The notes under the pieces are model-generated. The model did not search any database, was not told the origin of the DNA, and saw only the letters and a list, made by a program, of their open reading frames with translations. DNA of 64,000 nt from Methylobacterium radiotolerans JCM 2831 (GTDB lineage: Bacteria; Pseudomonadota; Alphaproteobacteria; Rhizobiales; Beijerinckiaceae): assembly GCF_000019725.1 (NCBI RefSeq), contig NC_010505.1:2669001-2733000 (forward strand). The letters run 5' to 3'. Made by a program: the position numbers and the translations under genes. Below, one piece after another: positions 43,198 through 51,079 of this stretch. Every line of letters starts with the position of its first letter. Position 1 is the stretch's first letter.

Positions 43198-44244
43198 ATG
43201 AGCCTCGAAAACACCCAGCACTACTACGGTCGGGTCCTGCAAGGATCGGCCGACCTGCGGACCGACGCCTGCTGCACGCTGGAGCCCCCGTCTCCGGCGG
43301 TTCGCTCGGCCCTGGCGCGCATCCACCCGGACGTGTCCGCGCGCTACTACGGGTGCGGCCTGGTCGTGCCCGAGCGTGTGGCGGGCGTCCGCATCCTCGA
43401 CTTTGGATGCGGATCGGGGCGGGACGTGTACCTCCTGTCGCAACTTGTCGGGGTCTCCGGATCCGTTTTGGGCATCGACGCGACCGCCGAGCAACTCGCG
43501 GTGGCACGCCAGCATCGCGACTGGCACAGGGACGCCTTCGGATACGAGACGTCCAACGTCGATTTCGTCGAGGGCGACATCGCGCGGCTCGACGAGCTCG
43601 ACCTTGAGCCCGCGTCGTTCGACGTGATCGTCTCGAACTGCGTCATCAACCTCGTGACGGACAAGGCCGCCGTCTTCTCGGCGGCGCACCGCCTCCTCAA
43701 GGAAGGGGGAGAGCTGTACTTCTCCGACGTGTACGCCGACCGGCGCCTTCCCTCGGCATGGAAGGAAGACCCGGTACTTCACGGGGAGTGCCTCGCCGGG
43801 GCACTCTACTGGGGAGACTTCCTGACGCATGCCCGCGCCGCGGGCTTCGTGGATCCCCGTCTCGTCACGGACCGTCCCCTCAACGTCGGCGACGCGGAGG
43901 TCGCCGCGAAGGTCGCTGGCACCCGGTTTTTCTCGGCGACCTACCGGTTGTTCAAGCTCGCGGCTCTCGACATGGCGTGCGAGGATTACGGACAGGCCTT
44001 GCGCTACCGGGGCACCCCAGCTTCGGCCGAGCCGTTCCACCTCGACAAGCACCATGCCTTCCAGCCCGGTCGCATCGTGCCGGTGTGCGGAAACACCTAC
44101 CGGATGGTAGCCGAGACCCGGTTCGCCCCGGAGTTCGACCTGTTCGGGGATTTCACCCGGCACTTCGGCATCTTCGCCGGCTGCGGCACCGACCTGCCCT
44201 TCGGCGGCGACGCATCCGGGCCGTCGTCGACGGCATGCTGCTGA
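43198..44244 (+). CDS. arsM: Arsenite S-adenosylmethionine methyltransferase ArsM
   Basis: A 348-residue ArsM. The SAM site is ILDFGCGSGRDVYLL (residues 66-80). The Cys residues that bind As(III) are present: DACC (25-26), YGCG (53), SNCVINL (148) and GECLAGAL (198). The last two are 50 residues apart, as in characterised ArsM (174 and 224). N-terminal HYYGRVLQGSADLRTDACC is typical. It methylates As(III) in steps to mono-, di- and trimethylarsenic. The C-terminus ends with extra Cys (AGCGTDLP, TACC). It overlaps the downstream SDR gene. Confidence 0.92.
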   Translation: MSLENTQHYYGRVLQGSADLRTDACCTLEPPSPAVRSALARIHPDVSARYYGCGLVVPERVAGVRILDFGCGSGRDVYLLSQLVGVSGSVLGIDATAEQLAVARQHRDWHRDAFGYETSNVDFVEGDIARLDELDLEPASFDVIVSNCVINLVTDKAAVFSAAHRLLKEGGELYFSDVYADRRLPSAWKEDPVLHGECLAGALYWGDFLTHARAAGFVDPRLVTDRPLNVGDAEVAAKVAGTRFFSATYRLFKLAALDMACEDYGQALRYRGTPASAEPFHLDKHHAFQPGRIVPVCGNTYRMVAETRFAPEFDLFGDFTRHFGIFAGCGTDLPFGGDASGPSSTACC

Positions 44245-45299
44245 TGGCAGCCTTGCGCGTCTTGGTCACCGGCGCGGCCGGCCTCCTCGGGGCCGAACTG
44301 TGCGGTGTCCTCGCCGAGCGCGGGCATGGGGTCGTAGGCCTCGTCCATCGGAACGGCGGCTTCGTCCGCACCGATGGCTCGGTGTCCGAGCCGGCCCGGG
44401 CGGTCGGCGGATCGCCGGTCCCCGGAACCTTCACATGGGTCCGCGGCGACGTGCGCGTTCCGGGCCTGGGCATCGACGACGCGGAATTTCCCGATGGGCT
44501 CGACCTCGTCATCCACTGCGCCGCGCTGACCGACTTCGCGGCGTCCGAGGCGCAGTACCGGGCCGTCAACATAGAAGGCACGGCCAATGTCGCTGCCTTC
44601 GCCAAGGGGCGCGGCGCGGGCCTCGTCCACGTCAGCACGGCCTATGTCTGCGGCGAGCGATCCGGACCGATCCCGGAGGCAAGGATCGAGGGAGCGGCAT
44701 TCGCCAACGGATACGAAGCCAGCAAGGATGCGGGCGAGCGCTTGGCCCGGGCGAGCGGAGCTCCGGTGGCGACGGTCCGGCCGTCCATCGTCGTCGGCCG
44801 TGCGGAAGATGGAGCGCTGGGCCGCTTCGAGAACATCTATGCCTTCCTCAAGCTGATCGGATCAGGCCGCATAGGCACCCTGCCGGCCACGGCTGGTGCG
44901 ACCCTCGACCTCGTGCCCGTCGACCACGTCGTCGGGGGGATCGTGGACGTGGCGGAGCGGTTCGAGGCCGCGGCGGGCCGGATCTTCCATCTCGTGTCCG
45001 GGGAGCCGACGATGGTGGCCGACCTTGTCGCCCACGACTATCCGGGTTTTCGCGTGCCCCGGTTGGTGGCCCCGGACCGCTTCGACGTGTCAGCCCTGCC
45101 GCCGATGGAAGGCTACCTGTACTCCAGCGTCACCGCCCGCTTCGAGAGCTACCTGCGCCGCGACCCGCGGTTCGTCGCGGAAAACTTGATGCGGCTCTCC
45201 GGCCGAACCTGTCCGCCGACCGGGCCGGGATTCCTGCGCCGTCTGGTCGCCTACGCGGTCCGCGCCGGTTACCTGGTTCCCGACCCGGAACTCATCTGA
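44244..45299 (+). CDS. Extended short-chain dehydrogenase (NAD-dependent epimerase/thioester-reductase-like)
   Basis: A 351-residue protein with an N-terminal Rossmann motif (VLVTGAAGLLGAELCGVLAE), a catalytic tyrosine-lysine pair (GYEASKDAGE) and HVSTAYVCG before it. The layout and C-terminal helices resemble male-sterility/thioester-reductase SDRs and sugar epimerases. The substrate is unknown: a sugar nucleotide or a carboxyl/thioester group of an arsenosugar or lipid are both possible. The ATG overlaps the arsM stop (TGATG), so it is coupled; ATG at 44235 is an alternative. It converges with the glycosyltransferase gene, overlapping it by eight bases. Confidence 0.8.
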   Translation: MAALRVLVTGAAGLLGAELCGVLAERGHGVVGLVHRNGGFVRTDGSVSEPARAVGGSPVPGTFTWVRGDVRVPGLGIDDAEFPDGLDLVIHCAALTDFAASEAQYRAVNIEGTANVAAFAKGRGAGLVHVSTAYVCGERSGPIPEARIEGAAFANGYEASKDAGERLARASGAPVATVRPSIVVGRAEDGALGRFENIYAFLKLIGSGRIGTLPATAGATLDLVPVDHVVGGIVDVAERFEAAAGRIFHLVSGEPTMVADLVAHDYPGFRVPRLVAPDRFDVSALPPMEGYLYSSVTARFESYLRRDPRFVAENLMRLSGRTCPPTGPGFLRRLVAYAVRAGYLVPDPELI

Positions 45300-46029
45300 C
45301 GTCGGGATAATGACGCTCAAGACCGCGACGCAGCCCGAGCCCCCAACGGACGCCCACCATGAGATAGATCCAGTTGGCCTTGATCGGTCCCCACGCGGCG
45401 ACACGACGATCCGAGGTGAGGACGATGCGGTTGACGAGCCGGATGCGCCCGCGTCGGACGAGGCGCAGGCATAGGTCGGCATCCTCCATCAAGGTGAGGT
45501 TCTCGTCGCATCCCCCGACTGCCTGGAAGTCGGCGCGGCGGAAGAACATCGCGTGATCGCCGAAGAGCAGGCGGCCGCCCCGCAGGAACAGGTGGGGCCG
45601 GAACAGCAGCGGCGCGTACCAGGTCTTCAACCAGTTGTGCAGGCTGGTGCCCCAGCGGACGGTCTCGGGGCCCGAGAGCAGCGGCGTGAAGCTGGCCAGC
45701 GCGAGTCCAGGCTCGTCGAGCGTTCGACGGATCACCGAGACCGCATCGTCCGGCAGCAGCGTGTCGGCGTGAAGGATACACACGAGCGGCGACCGTACCG
45801 CCTCGACGCCGTGGTTGATCTGGGCTGCCCGGCCTCGCTTCGGGCACCGAAGAACTTTCACGAGACCGGAGGCGGCCGCGATCTCGACGCTCGCATCGAC
45901 GCTGCCGCCGTCCACCGCCACTATCTCGGACGGCGGCGGGTCGAGGGCCGCGAGGTGACGCAGCAGCCGGGGCAGGGTTGCGGCCTCGTCGAGCATGGGA
46001 ACGACGATGGCGACGTCTTGCAGGCTCAT
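45292..46029 (-). CDS. Family 2 glycosyltransferase of the arsenosugar type (TIGR04283-like)
   Basis: A 245-residue GT-A glycosyltransferase. AIVVPMLDEAATLPRLLRHL opens the fold, VAVDGGSVDAS is the nucleotide-sugar loop, RGRAAQINHG follows, and GDHAMFFRRADFQAVGG and LMEDADLCLRLVRRGR mark the acceptor half. This set matches the family named TIGR04283 (arsenosugar biosynthesis glycosyltransferase), which occurs with arsM. It probably adds a sugar to a methylated arsenical or its carrier. Its ATG overlaps the end of the TIGR04282-like gene (ATGA). Confidence 0.85.
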   Translation of the reverse strand: MSLQDVAIVVPMLDEAATLPRLLRHLAALDPPPSEIVAVDGGSVDASVEIAAASGLVKVLRCPKRGRAAQINHGVEAVRSPLVCILHADTLLPDDAVSVIRRTLDEPGLALASFTPLLSGPETVRWGTSLHNWLKTWYAPLLFRPHLFLRGGRLLFGDHAMFFRRADFQAVGGCDENLTLMEDADLCLRLVRRGRIRLVNRIVLTSDRRVAAWGPIKANWIYLMVGVRWGLGLRRGLERHYPDVR

Positions 46030-46610
46030 GCCAGGAGGTCCGGAAACCGCGCGAGATCCTCCGGCCGGTCCAGGTCGGACAGCGTGTCGAGGATGGCCGT
46101 CTCGAAGCCGCGCTCAGTGAGGCGCGCCAGGGTGATCGCGCAGACGCGGTCGGTGCTCCACGGCATGTCCTCGAAGAGGAACGGCATGGGCTGGGCGATG
46201 CCGAGTGCCCAGTAGCCCCCATCCTCCGCCGGGCCGACCGCGGCGGGTCTCGACGACAGGGCTCGGGCCAAGGCAGCGAGATGGGCGACGGTCAGGGCGG
46301 GCGTATCCGCCCCGAGCAGGATCGCCGGCGCCCCCGACGCGGCGCGCGCGAGGCGCGCCCCGAGGTCGCCGTCGCCTTGGTCGACCACGTTCAGGTCATG
46401 CCCCAGCCATTCCAGGAACGCGTCCTCGCCGGCTCCTGTCGAACGGATCTCCATGGGCAGGCCCGTGGCGCGCATGGATGCCATCGTCCGCTCGGCGAGC
46501 CGACGATGGAGGGCGGCCGCGCCGTCCGGTCCCAGCGCGGGGATCAGCCGTGTCTTCGCCTTTCCGGGTTCGGGATAACGCGTGAACAGGACGAGGCGCG
46601 GGACTGTCAT
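46026..46610 (-). CDS. DUF2064/TIGR04282-like nucleotidyl- or glycosyltransferase
   Basis: A 194-residue GT-A-like enzyme: LVLFTRYPEPGKAKTRLIPA at the N-terminus is the phosphate-binding opening, LGADTPAL the metal-binding aspartate loop, and AVGPAEDGGYWALGIAQP the substrate loop. These features match the TIGR04282 family found in arsenosugar gene sets, and also CofC-like nucleotidyltransferases. It may make the activated sugar or add it. It is co-directional with the TIGR04283-like gene. The start is MTVPRLVLFT. Confidence 0.82.
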   Translation of the reverse strand: MTVPRLVLFTRYPEPGKAKTRLIPALGPDGAAALHRRLAERTMASMRATGLPMEIRSTGAGEDAFLEWLGHDLNVVDQGDGDLGARLARAASGAPAILLGADTPALTVAHLAALARALSSRPAAVGPAEDGGYWALGIAQPMPFLFEDMPWSTDRVCAITLARLTERGFETAILDTLSDLDRPEDLARFPDLLA

Positions 46611-46693
46611 ATGTCGAGGTCTATCCGAACAGCGGATGAGGCGCACGGACCGGCCCGGTTGATCCTGACATCGGCGGCACCAATTCGACTGCC

Positions 46694-47545
46694 ATGCGAC
46701 CCGACAGGAACCGTCAATCCGGCTTTCGCCTTGGCCGGCTCGAACTCGTCACCGGTGGCATCGTGGCCATCGGCGCGCTGGCCATCGTCGTCGCCGAGCG
46801 TCGCCGGCCGCTGAGGCGCCGGACCCAACCCGGCCCGGACCGTGAGTTCGTGAACCTTGCCATGGGTGCCGCCAGCGCCCTCGCCATCATGGCGGCCGAG
46901 ACACCGCTGGTCGGACCGCTCGCGCGCATCGCCGAGGAACGGAACCGGGGCCTCGTCCGACGCCTGCCGCTGCCGGAATGGGGGCGCGACGTCGCCGGTC
47001 TTCTGTTGATGGATTACACGTTCTACCTGTGGCACGTCCTGACCCATAAGGTGCCTTTGCTGTGGAGGCTGCACCTCGTTCATCACGTCGACCTCAACCT
47101 CGACGCCAGCACGGCGCTTCGGTTCCATGCCCTCGACATGGTGGTCTCGGCCCCCTGGCGGGCCGGTCAGGTCGCGCTGATCGGCCTTTCCCCTCGGGGC
47201 CTGCGCCTGTGGCAGCGCTTCTTCTTCCTCTCGATCCTCTTCCACCACTCGAACCTCCGCCTGCCGGAAGGCCTTGAGAGGCGCTTGGCCTGGGTCCTGA
47301 CGACACCCCGGATGCATGGCATCCATCATTCCGCGGCCAAGGACGAGACCGACTCGAACTGGTCGAGCGGCTTCAGCTTCTGGGACCGTCTGCACGGCAC
47401 GTTCCGCCTCGACGTCGATCAGGACGCCATCGCCATCGGGGTACCTGCTTATCGCGATCCCGCCGAAACGGGCATCGGCCGATCCCTGTCGATGCCGTTC
47501 CGGTCCCAACGGGACGACTGGGCCCCGCCGTCAAACCATCGCTGA
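46694..47545 (+). CDS. Sterol desaturase/fatty-acid hydroxylase superfamily membrane protein
   Basis: A 283-residue integral membrane protein with the four-helix di-iron core. The three His clusters are HVLTHK (about residue 117), HLVHHVD (about 130) and HGIHHS (about 215), and FHHSN adds another. Members hydroxylate or cleave alkyl groups of lipids. In this cluster it might act on a lipid or alkyl part of an arsenolipid; alternatively it is unrelated. It is divergent from the glycosyltransferase pair. Confidence 0.85.
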   Translation: MRPDRNRQSGFRLGRLELVTGGIVAIGALAIVVAERRRPLRRRTQPGPDREFVNLAMGAASALAIMAAETPLVGPLARIAEERNRGLVRRLPLPEWGRDVAGLLLMDYTFYLWHVLTHKVPLLWRLHLVHHVDLNLDASTALRFHALDMVVSAPWRAGQVALIGLSPRGLRLWQRFFFLSILFHHSNLRLPEGLERRLAWVLTTPRMHGIHHSAAKDETDSNWSSGFSFWDRLHGTFRLDVDQDAIAIGVPAYRDPAETGIGRSLSMPFRSQRDDWAPPSNHR

Positions 47546-47581
47546 AGGCTGGCTAGCTTCGTGTAGGCCGGGTGTTACGGG

Positions 47582-47911
47582 TCAGGCGATGCAATCCAGC
47601 GCCGGGTGGTCCTTCGGGACGGCGACCCGGTACCAGATGAACGGCAGGAGGGGATTGGGCACGACGTAGATCCAACCGAGCGCGCGCTCGACGGGGCCAT
47701 CCGGGGGCGTGTAGTCGAGGGACAGGTAGAAGCCCTTGTAGACGCACAGGCCAGGGACGATGCCAACGGAGAATGTCCCGCCGACGAGATGACGTCGCCG
47801 GATGTAGATGCCTCCGTCGAAGCGGGTCATGCCCCAGCCTGTCGGACCTTCCGCCAGTACGGTTCCGCTAGCGCGGTGCACGACCTTGAGGGTTCGACCA
47901 TCCGCCGCCAT
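47582..47911 (-). CDS. Conserved-looking small protein of unknown function
   Basis: A 109-residue, mostly beta protein (KVVHRASGTVLAEGPTGWGM, FDGGIYIRRRHLVGGTFSVG) with a Trp/Pro-rich C-terminus (YVVPNPLLPFIWYRVAVP). The compact sequence and clear strand pattern suggest a real domain, but I recognise no name. It converges on the hydroxylase-like gene. Confidence 0.6.
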   Translation of the reverse strand: MAADGRTLKVVHRASGTVLAEGPTGWGMTRFDGGIYIRRRHLVGGTFSVGIVPGLCVYKGFYLSLDYTPPDGPVERALGWIYVVPNPLLPFIWYRVAVPKDHPALDCIA

Positions 47912-48047
47912 CGGTGTCCTTCGCCCTTTATGTCATCCGACGTGAGCCTGTCGGGGTTGCGCCCATGCTACCTGCGGCGGGCTGCATCCTGGTTCAGGTC
48001 TTCTGTCCCTGCCTTCTTGCACCGAGGCCGGGCAGTCGTCGTCAAAG

Positions 48048-48500
48048 CTACGGTTCCGTCGCCTTGTCCATCAGGCGTTCGATGCTGGCGCGCATCGCCT
48101 GGATCGGGCCATCGCACGCTGTTCCGAGACCGTAGCGGCTGCGGAAGGCTCCCGGATCCGGCATCATAAGCCAGACTTTCCCGCCGGCGTCCTCCCACGC
48201 CAAGGCCCGAAGCGGCAGGTCCAAGCCGATACGCTGGTCGCATGCCATCAGCGGCGTGCCGCCCTTAGGGTTGCCGAAGATGAGCGCCTCGGTGGGACGT
48301 AGGTCCATCCCGACCCCCCTTGCGGCCTTCGCGTGAGGGACACGCGCCACGACGGTGAACCCGCCCTCGGTCGCCTGGGCCTGCAACCTGTCGAGCGTCT
48401 CGGTCACGGAACGACCGCTCGGGCGTGTGAGGATTTCGTCGGCCTGGGCCGGTACGGCAGTCGTGAGCATGACGCCGAATGCGACACCGAGCGTTCTCAT
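48048..48500 (-). CDS. DUF302 exported protein
   Basis: A 150-residue protein with a signal peptide (MRTLGVAFGVMLTTAVPAQA). The mature part has SVTETLDRLQAQATEGGFTV, VPHAKAARGVGMDLRPTEAL and IFGNPKGGTPLMACDQRIGL, the conserved blocks of DUF302. The family is common near sulfur- and redox-handling genes; its role is unknown. It is last in a minus-strand run with a CcdA-like and thioredoxin genes. Confidence 0.85.
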   Translation of the reverse strand: MRTLGVAFGVMLTTAVPAQADEILTRPSGRSVTETLDRLQAQATEGGFTVVARVPHAKAARGVGMDLRPTEALIFGNPKGGTPLMACDQRIGLDLPLRALAWEDAGGKVWLMMPDPGAFRSRYGLGTACDGPIQAMRASIERLMDKATEP

Positions 48501-48555
48501 CTTTGCACTCCCATCACGTCGGTGCGGACCTCGGTACCGGACTGCGGTTTCGCCG

Positions 48556-49011
48556 CTATGCAGGCCGGCCGTCGATCAAGGTGTCCAGCCGATGGGCTCC
48601 AAGCTTGGCATAGACGATGCCGAGGATGACACCGAAGACGACATGAAGCACGGCGGTCATCATCGGGGCCATCGGACCAAGACGCATTCCGAAGAGGCCC
48701 TGTCCCGCCATCGGCATGATCATCACCATCATGAGCAGCCAGGCGGCGATTCCGAATAGCGCGCCCTTGATCCAGGCGGAACCGCCCGGGATTGCGGGAT
48801 ACAGTACGGCGAACAACGTCCCCCAGACGACGCTCCCGATCATGAAGTGTACGACCCAGCCAGCAGCCGGTCCCTGGCCCATCATGCCGCCGAGCATGCG
48901 GGCGATATTCAGCTCTGGCATGACACCCATCATTCCCTTCATGACCATGAGAATGGATAGGATCACGGTGGCCGCAAAGCCGGCGATAATTCCCCTGCCG
49001 ATGTTGTTCAT
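48556..49011 (-). CDS. Small membrane protein (DUF6789-like)
   Basis: A 151-residue protein with four helices (RGIIAGFAATVILSILMVMK, AAGWVVHFMIGSVVWGTLFA, KGALFGIAAWLLMMVMIMP, MMTAVLHVVFGVILGIVYAK) and many Met residues. The opening MNNIGRGIIAG...LMVMKGMMGVMP fits a family of small membrane proteins I know as DUF6789. A start nine bases upstream is possible. The function is unknown. Confidence 0.7.
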   Translation of the reverse strand: MNNIGRGIIAGFAATVILSILMVMKGMMGVMPELNIARMLGGMMGQGPAAGWVVHFMIGSVVWGTLFAVLYPAIPGGSAWIKGALFGIAAWLLMMVMIMPMAGQGLFGMRLGPMAPMMTAVLHVVFGVILGIVYAKLGAHRLDTLIDGRPA

Positions 49012-49119
49012 AACTGTCATCCAGTGGTTCAAGCACGCTGTTCGTGCGCTTGGAGGAAGTGAATTGCCGCTCTCGCGGTGAGTGGCGGGTTCGACTGTGT
49101 TTTCAAGCAAGGGCGACCG

Positions 49120-49659
49120 CTATGGAAGTTCGATGACCTCGCCGCGGGCCGGGTAATTCTTCTCCGCGACGAAATCGATGGCCGCGAGGATGTCCGGGAG
49201 GTGCGGGCGAGCGAACGGCATCGTCTGCACCGAGCCGAAGTAAAGGGTTCCATCTGGCCGAACCAGATAGATGGCCGGTTCGGTGAAATAAGCGGGTTCG
49301 TCGGAACCGGGTTTCGCAGTGGAAATGTAAAGACCCCAAGCGCGAGCGACGCGGAGGTCTAGACCGTAAGCAAGCTTCAGGTTCTCAAGGTGCCAATCGG
49401 TCTTCGCTCGTTCGGCCCTTTCCCGGCTATCTGCGGAGACCGCGACGACGTCAACGCCACGCTGCTGGAACTCGGGCAGCTTCTTTTCGAGTTCGATGAG
49501 CTGAGACTTGCAGATCGGGCAATGCATCCCGCGATAGAACACCAGCAGGGTGAAAGCCACGACCGAGGCGTGACCGAGGATATATTCGCCTCCTCCCGCC
49601 AAGGGGAGTTGGAGGGCAGGCGTCGGCTGACGCGGAAACAGTGAGTGCGGTGCCGTCAT
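49120..49659 (-). CDS. AhpC/TSA-type redoxin
   Basis: A 179-residue thioredoxin-fold protein. FYRGMHCPICKSQLIELEKK carries the CxxC active site, VDVVAVSADSRERAERA is the second conserved block, and YFTEPAIYLVRPDGTLYFG precedes the cis-Pro strand. It has no signal peptide, so it is probably cytoplasmic. It fits peroxiredoxin-like proteins that reduce peroxides or organic disulfides. It is 54 bases downstream of the CcdA-like gene. Confidence 0.82.
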   Translation of the reverse strand: MTAPHSLFPRQPTPALQLPLAGGGEYILGHASVVAFTLLVFYRGMHCPICKSQLIELEKKLPEFQQRGVDVVAVSADSRERAERAKTDWHLENLKLAYGLDLRVARAWGLYISTAKPGSDEPAYFTEPAIYLVRPDGTLYFGSVQTMPFARPHLPDILAAIDFVAEKNYPARGEVIELP

Positions 49660-49713
49660 GGGCGGGGTGCTCCGGACGTTGAAGGGGGGCTGCCGTCGAC
49701 CGGCAACCGGTAA

Positions 49714-50433
49714 TCAGATGCGCGTGGTCAATTCGGTCAGCCAATCAGGCGAGACCTGAACGAGGTAGGTCTCCAGCGCCTTGTCGAGACCGGAGAGGAT
49801 CAGCACACCCATCGCCACCAGGATGAGGCCAAGCGCGATCTTGGCACCCTTCCCGGTGGACATGAGGCGGGCTCTCAGCCGCATCATGGTCTCGCGAGAC
49901 ACCATTCCGAGGATCAGCAGGGGGAGCCCGGCCCCGAGCCCGAAGGCGAGCATGGTCAGGGCGACCTGACCGAGATTTTCCCCGCGAGCGGCCATGACGG
50001 AGGCGGCGCCGAGGGTCGGGCCTACGCAGGGCGCCCAGACGATGCCGAGGAGCAGGCCGACCGAGAACTGGCCCCACAGTCCCGAGGCGGAGAAGCCGCC
50101 GAAGCGTTCCTCCGCCCAATTGCTCACCGGCCCCGCCGCGACCGCGATCCCGACCTGGAGCCGAGGCATGACGAGGACGAACCCGACCGCGACCAAGACA
50201 ATCGCGGCGGCCATCCTGAAGACGCCGGCATCCAGGCCGATGGCGAACCCGATCGTCGCCACGAAGAGGCCGACCGCCGTGAAGGACAGGGCGAGCCCGC
50301 CGGCCAGGGCGACCGGGCCGAACCGATGCTCGGAGACCGCCGCTCCCAGGACCAATGGCAGGAGCGGCACCACGCACGGAGAGAGCGTCGAGAGGATGCC
50401 TGCGACGAACGCGAGGCCGATCATGCCGAGCAT
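49714..50433 (-). CDS. CcdA/DsbD-type thiol-transfer membrane protein
   Basis: A 239-residue, six-helix protein. The two membrane Cys are in STLSPCVVPLLP (first helix) and GIVWAPCVGPTLGA (fourth helix), the pair that passes electrons from cytoplasmic thioredoxin to the periplasm. It carries no periplasmic domain of its own. The thioredoxin-like gene ten bases upstream is the likely partner, and together they would reduce periplasmic disulfides. Confidence 0.88.
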   Translation of the reverse strand: MLGMIGLAFVAGILSTLSPCVVPLLPLVLGAAVSEHRFGPVALAGGLALSFTAVGLFVATIGFAIGLDAGVFRMAAAIVLVAVGFVLVMPRLQVGIAVAAGPVSNWAEERFGGFSASGLWGQFSVGLLLGIVWAPCVGPTLGAASVMAARGENLGQVALTMLAFGLGAGLPLLILGMVSRETMMRLRARLMSTGKGAKIALGLILVAMGVLILSGLDKALETYLVQVSPDWLTELTTRI

Positions 50434-50443
50434 CGGAGCTGCC

Positions 50444-50839
50444 TCAGAGCGACTTGTTCAGCTGATCCTCGATCTTATCGGCGTTGGTCTCGCCGCTCGA
50501 ACGCGCTACTTCCTTGGCACCCTTGTAAGAGATCAGGGTGCTCTGCATCTTCACGTTGAGGTCCCGCAGGACGTCCTTGCGGCTATCGAAATCGACCTCA
50601 TAGACGACCAAGTCCTTGAACTTTGGGTTAGCGGCCAGTTTGTCGAACACCGCTTTCTGCGCCTTGCACACGGGACACCAGGGCGCGCTCACGTCCACGA
50701 GGATCGGCTTCCCCGCGGCCTGGGTCGCGGCGAACGCCTTCGCGTCGTAGGGCTTCTTATCGAAGGCGCTGGCGGGACCGGCAAGGCTTAGGCTGCCGAC
50801 GAGGGCCGCGGCAGCGAGCAGGATACGTCGATTCAACAT
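50444..50839 (-). CDS. Periplasmic thioredoxin-like protein
   Basis: A 131-residue protein with a signal peptide (LLAAAALVGSLSLAGPASAF) and a thioredoxin fold: PILVDVSAPWCPVCKAQKAV contains the CPVC active site, and STLISYKGAKEVARS follows where the cis-Pro strand should be (Ser-Thr replaces Thr-Pro, an oddity). It is probably reduced by the CcdA-like protein encoded ten bases downstream. It is first in the redox operon. Confidence 0.85.
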   Translation of the reverse strand: MLNRRILLAAAALVGSLSLAGPASAFDKKPYDAKAFAATQAAGKPILVDVSAPWCPVCKAQKAVFDKLAANPKFKDLVVYEVDFDSRKDVLRDLNVKMQSTLISYKGAKEVARSSGETNADKIEDQLNKSL

Positions 50840-51079
50840 CGGGAAGATCTCCGACCAGGGACGGGCGCATCGGATTTTCCGGCACCTCGGCTACTGGTAC
50901 GGCGGCCGTCGATCAAAGGTTACAGCGCGGTCTGCCGATGTCGGCAGGCCGCGGTAAGTCGGAAACCTGGTGGATCACGAAGCGGGGCAGGCACTCCCCC
51001 CAAGTCGGCGAACAGGGCCTTGCTAGTCAGGCCGAGCTTACGCGACGTGTTCTCATGGTGCGGCTTGCGCGGGAAGCGC

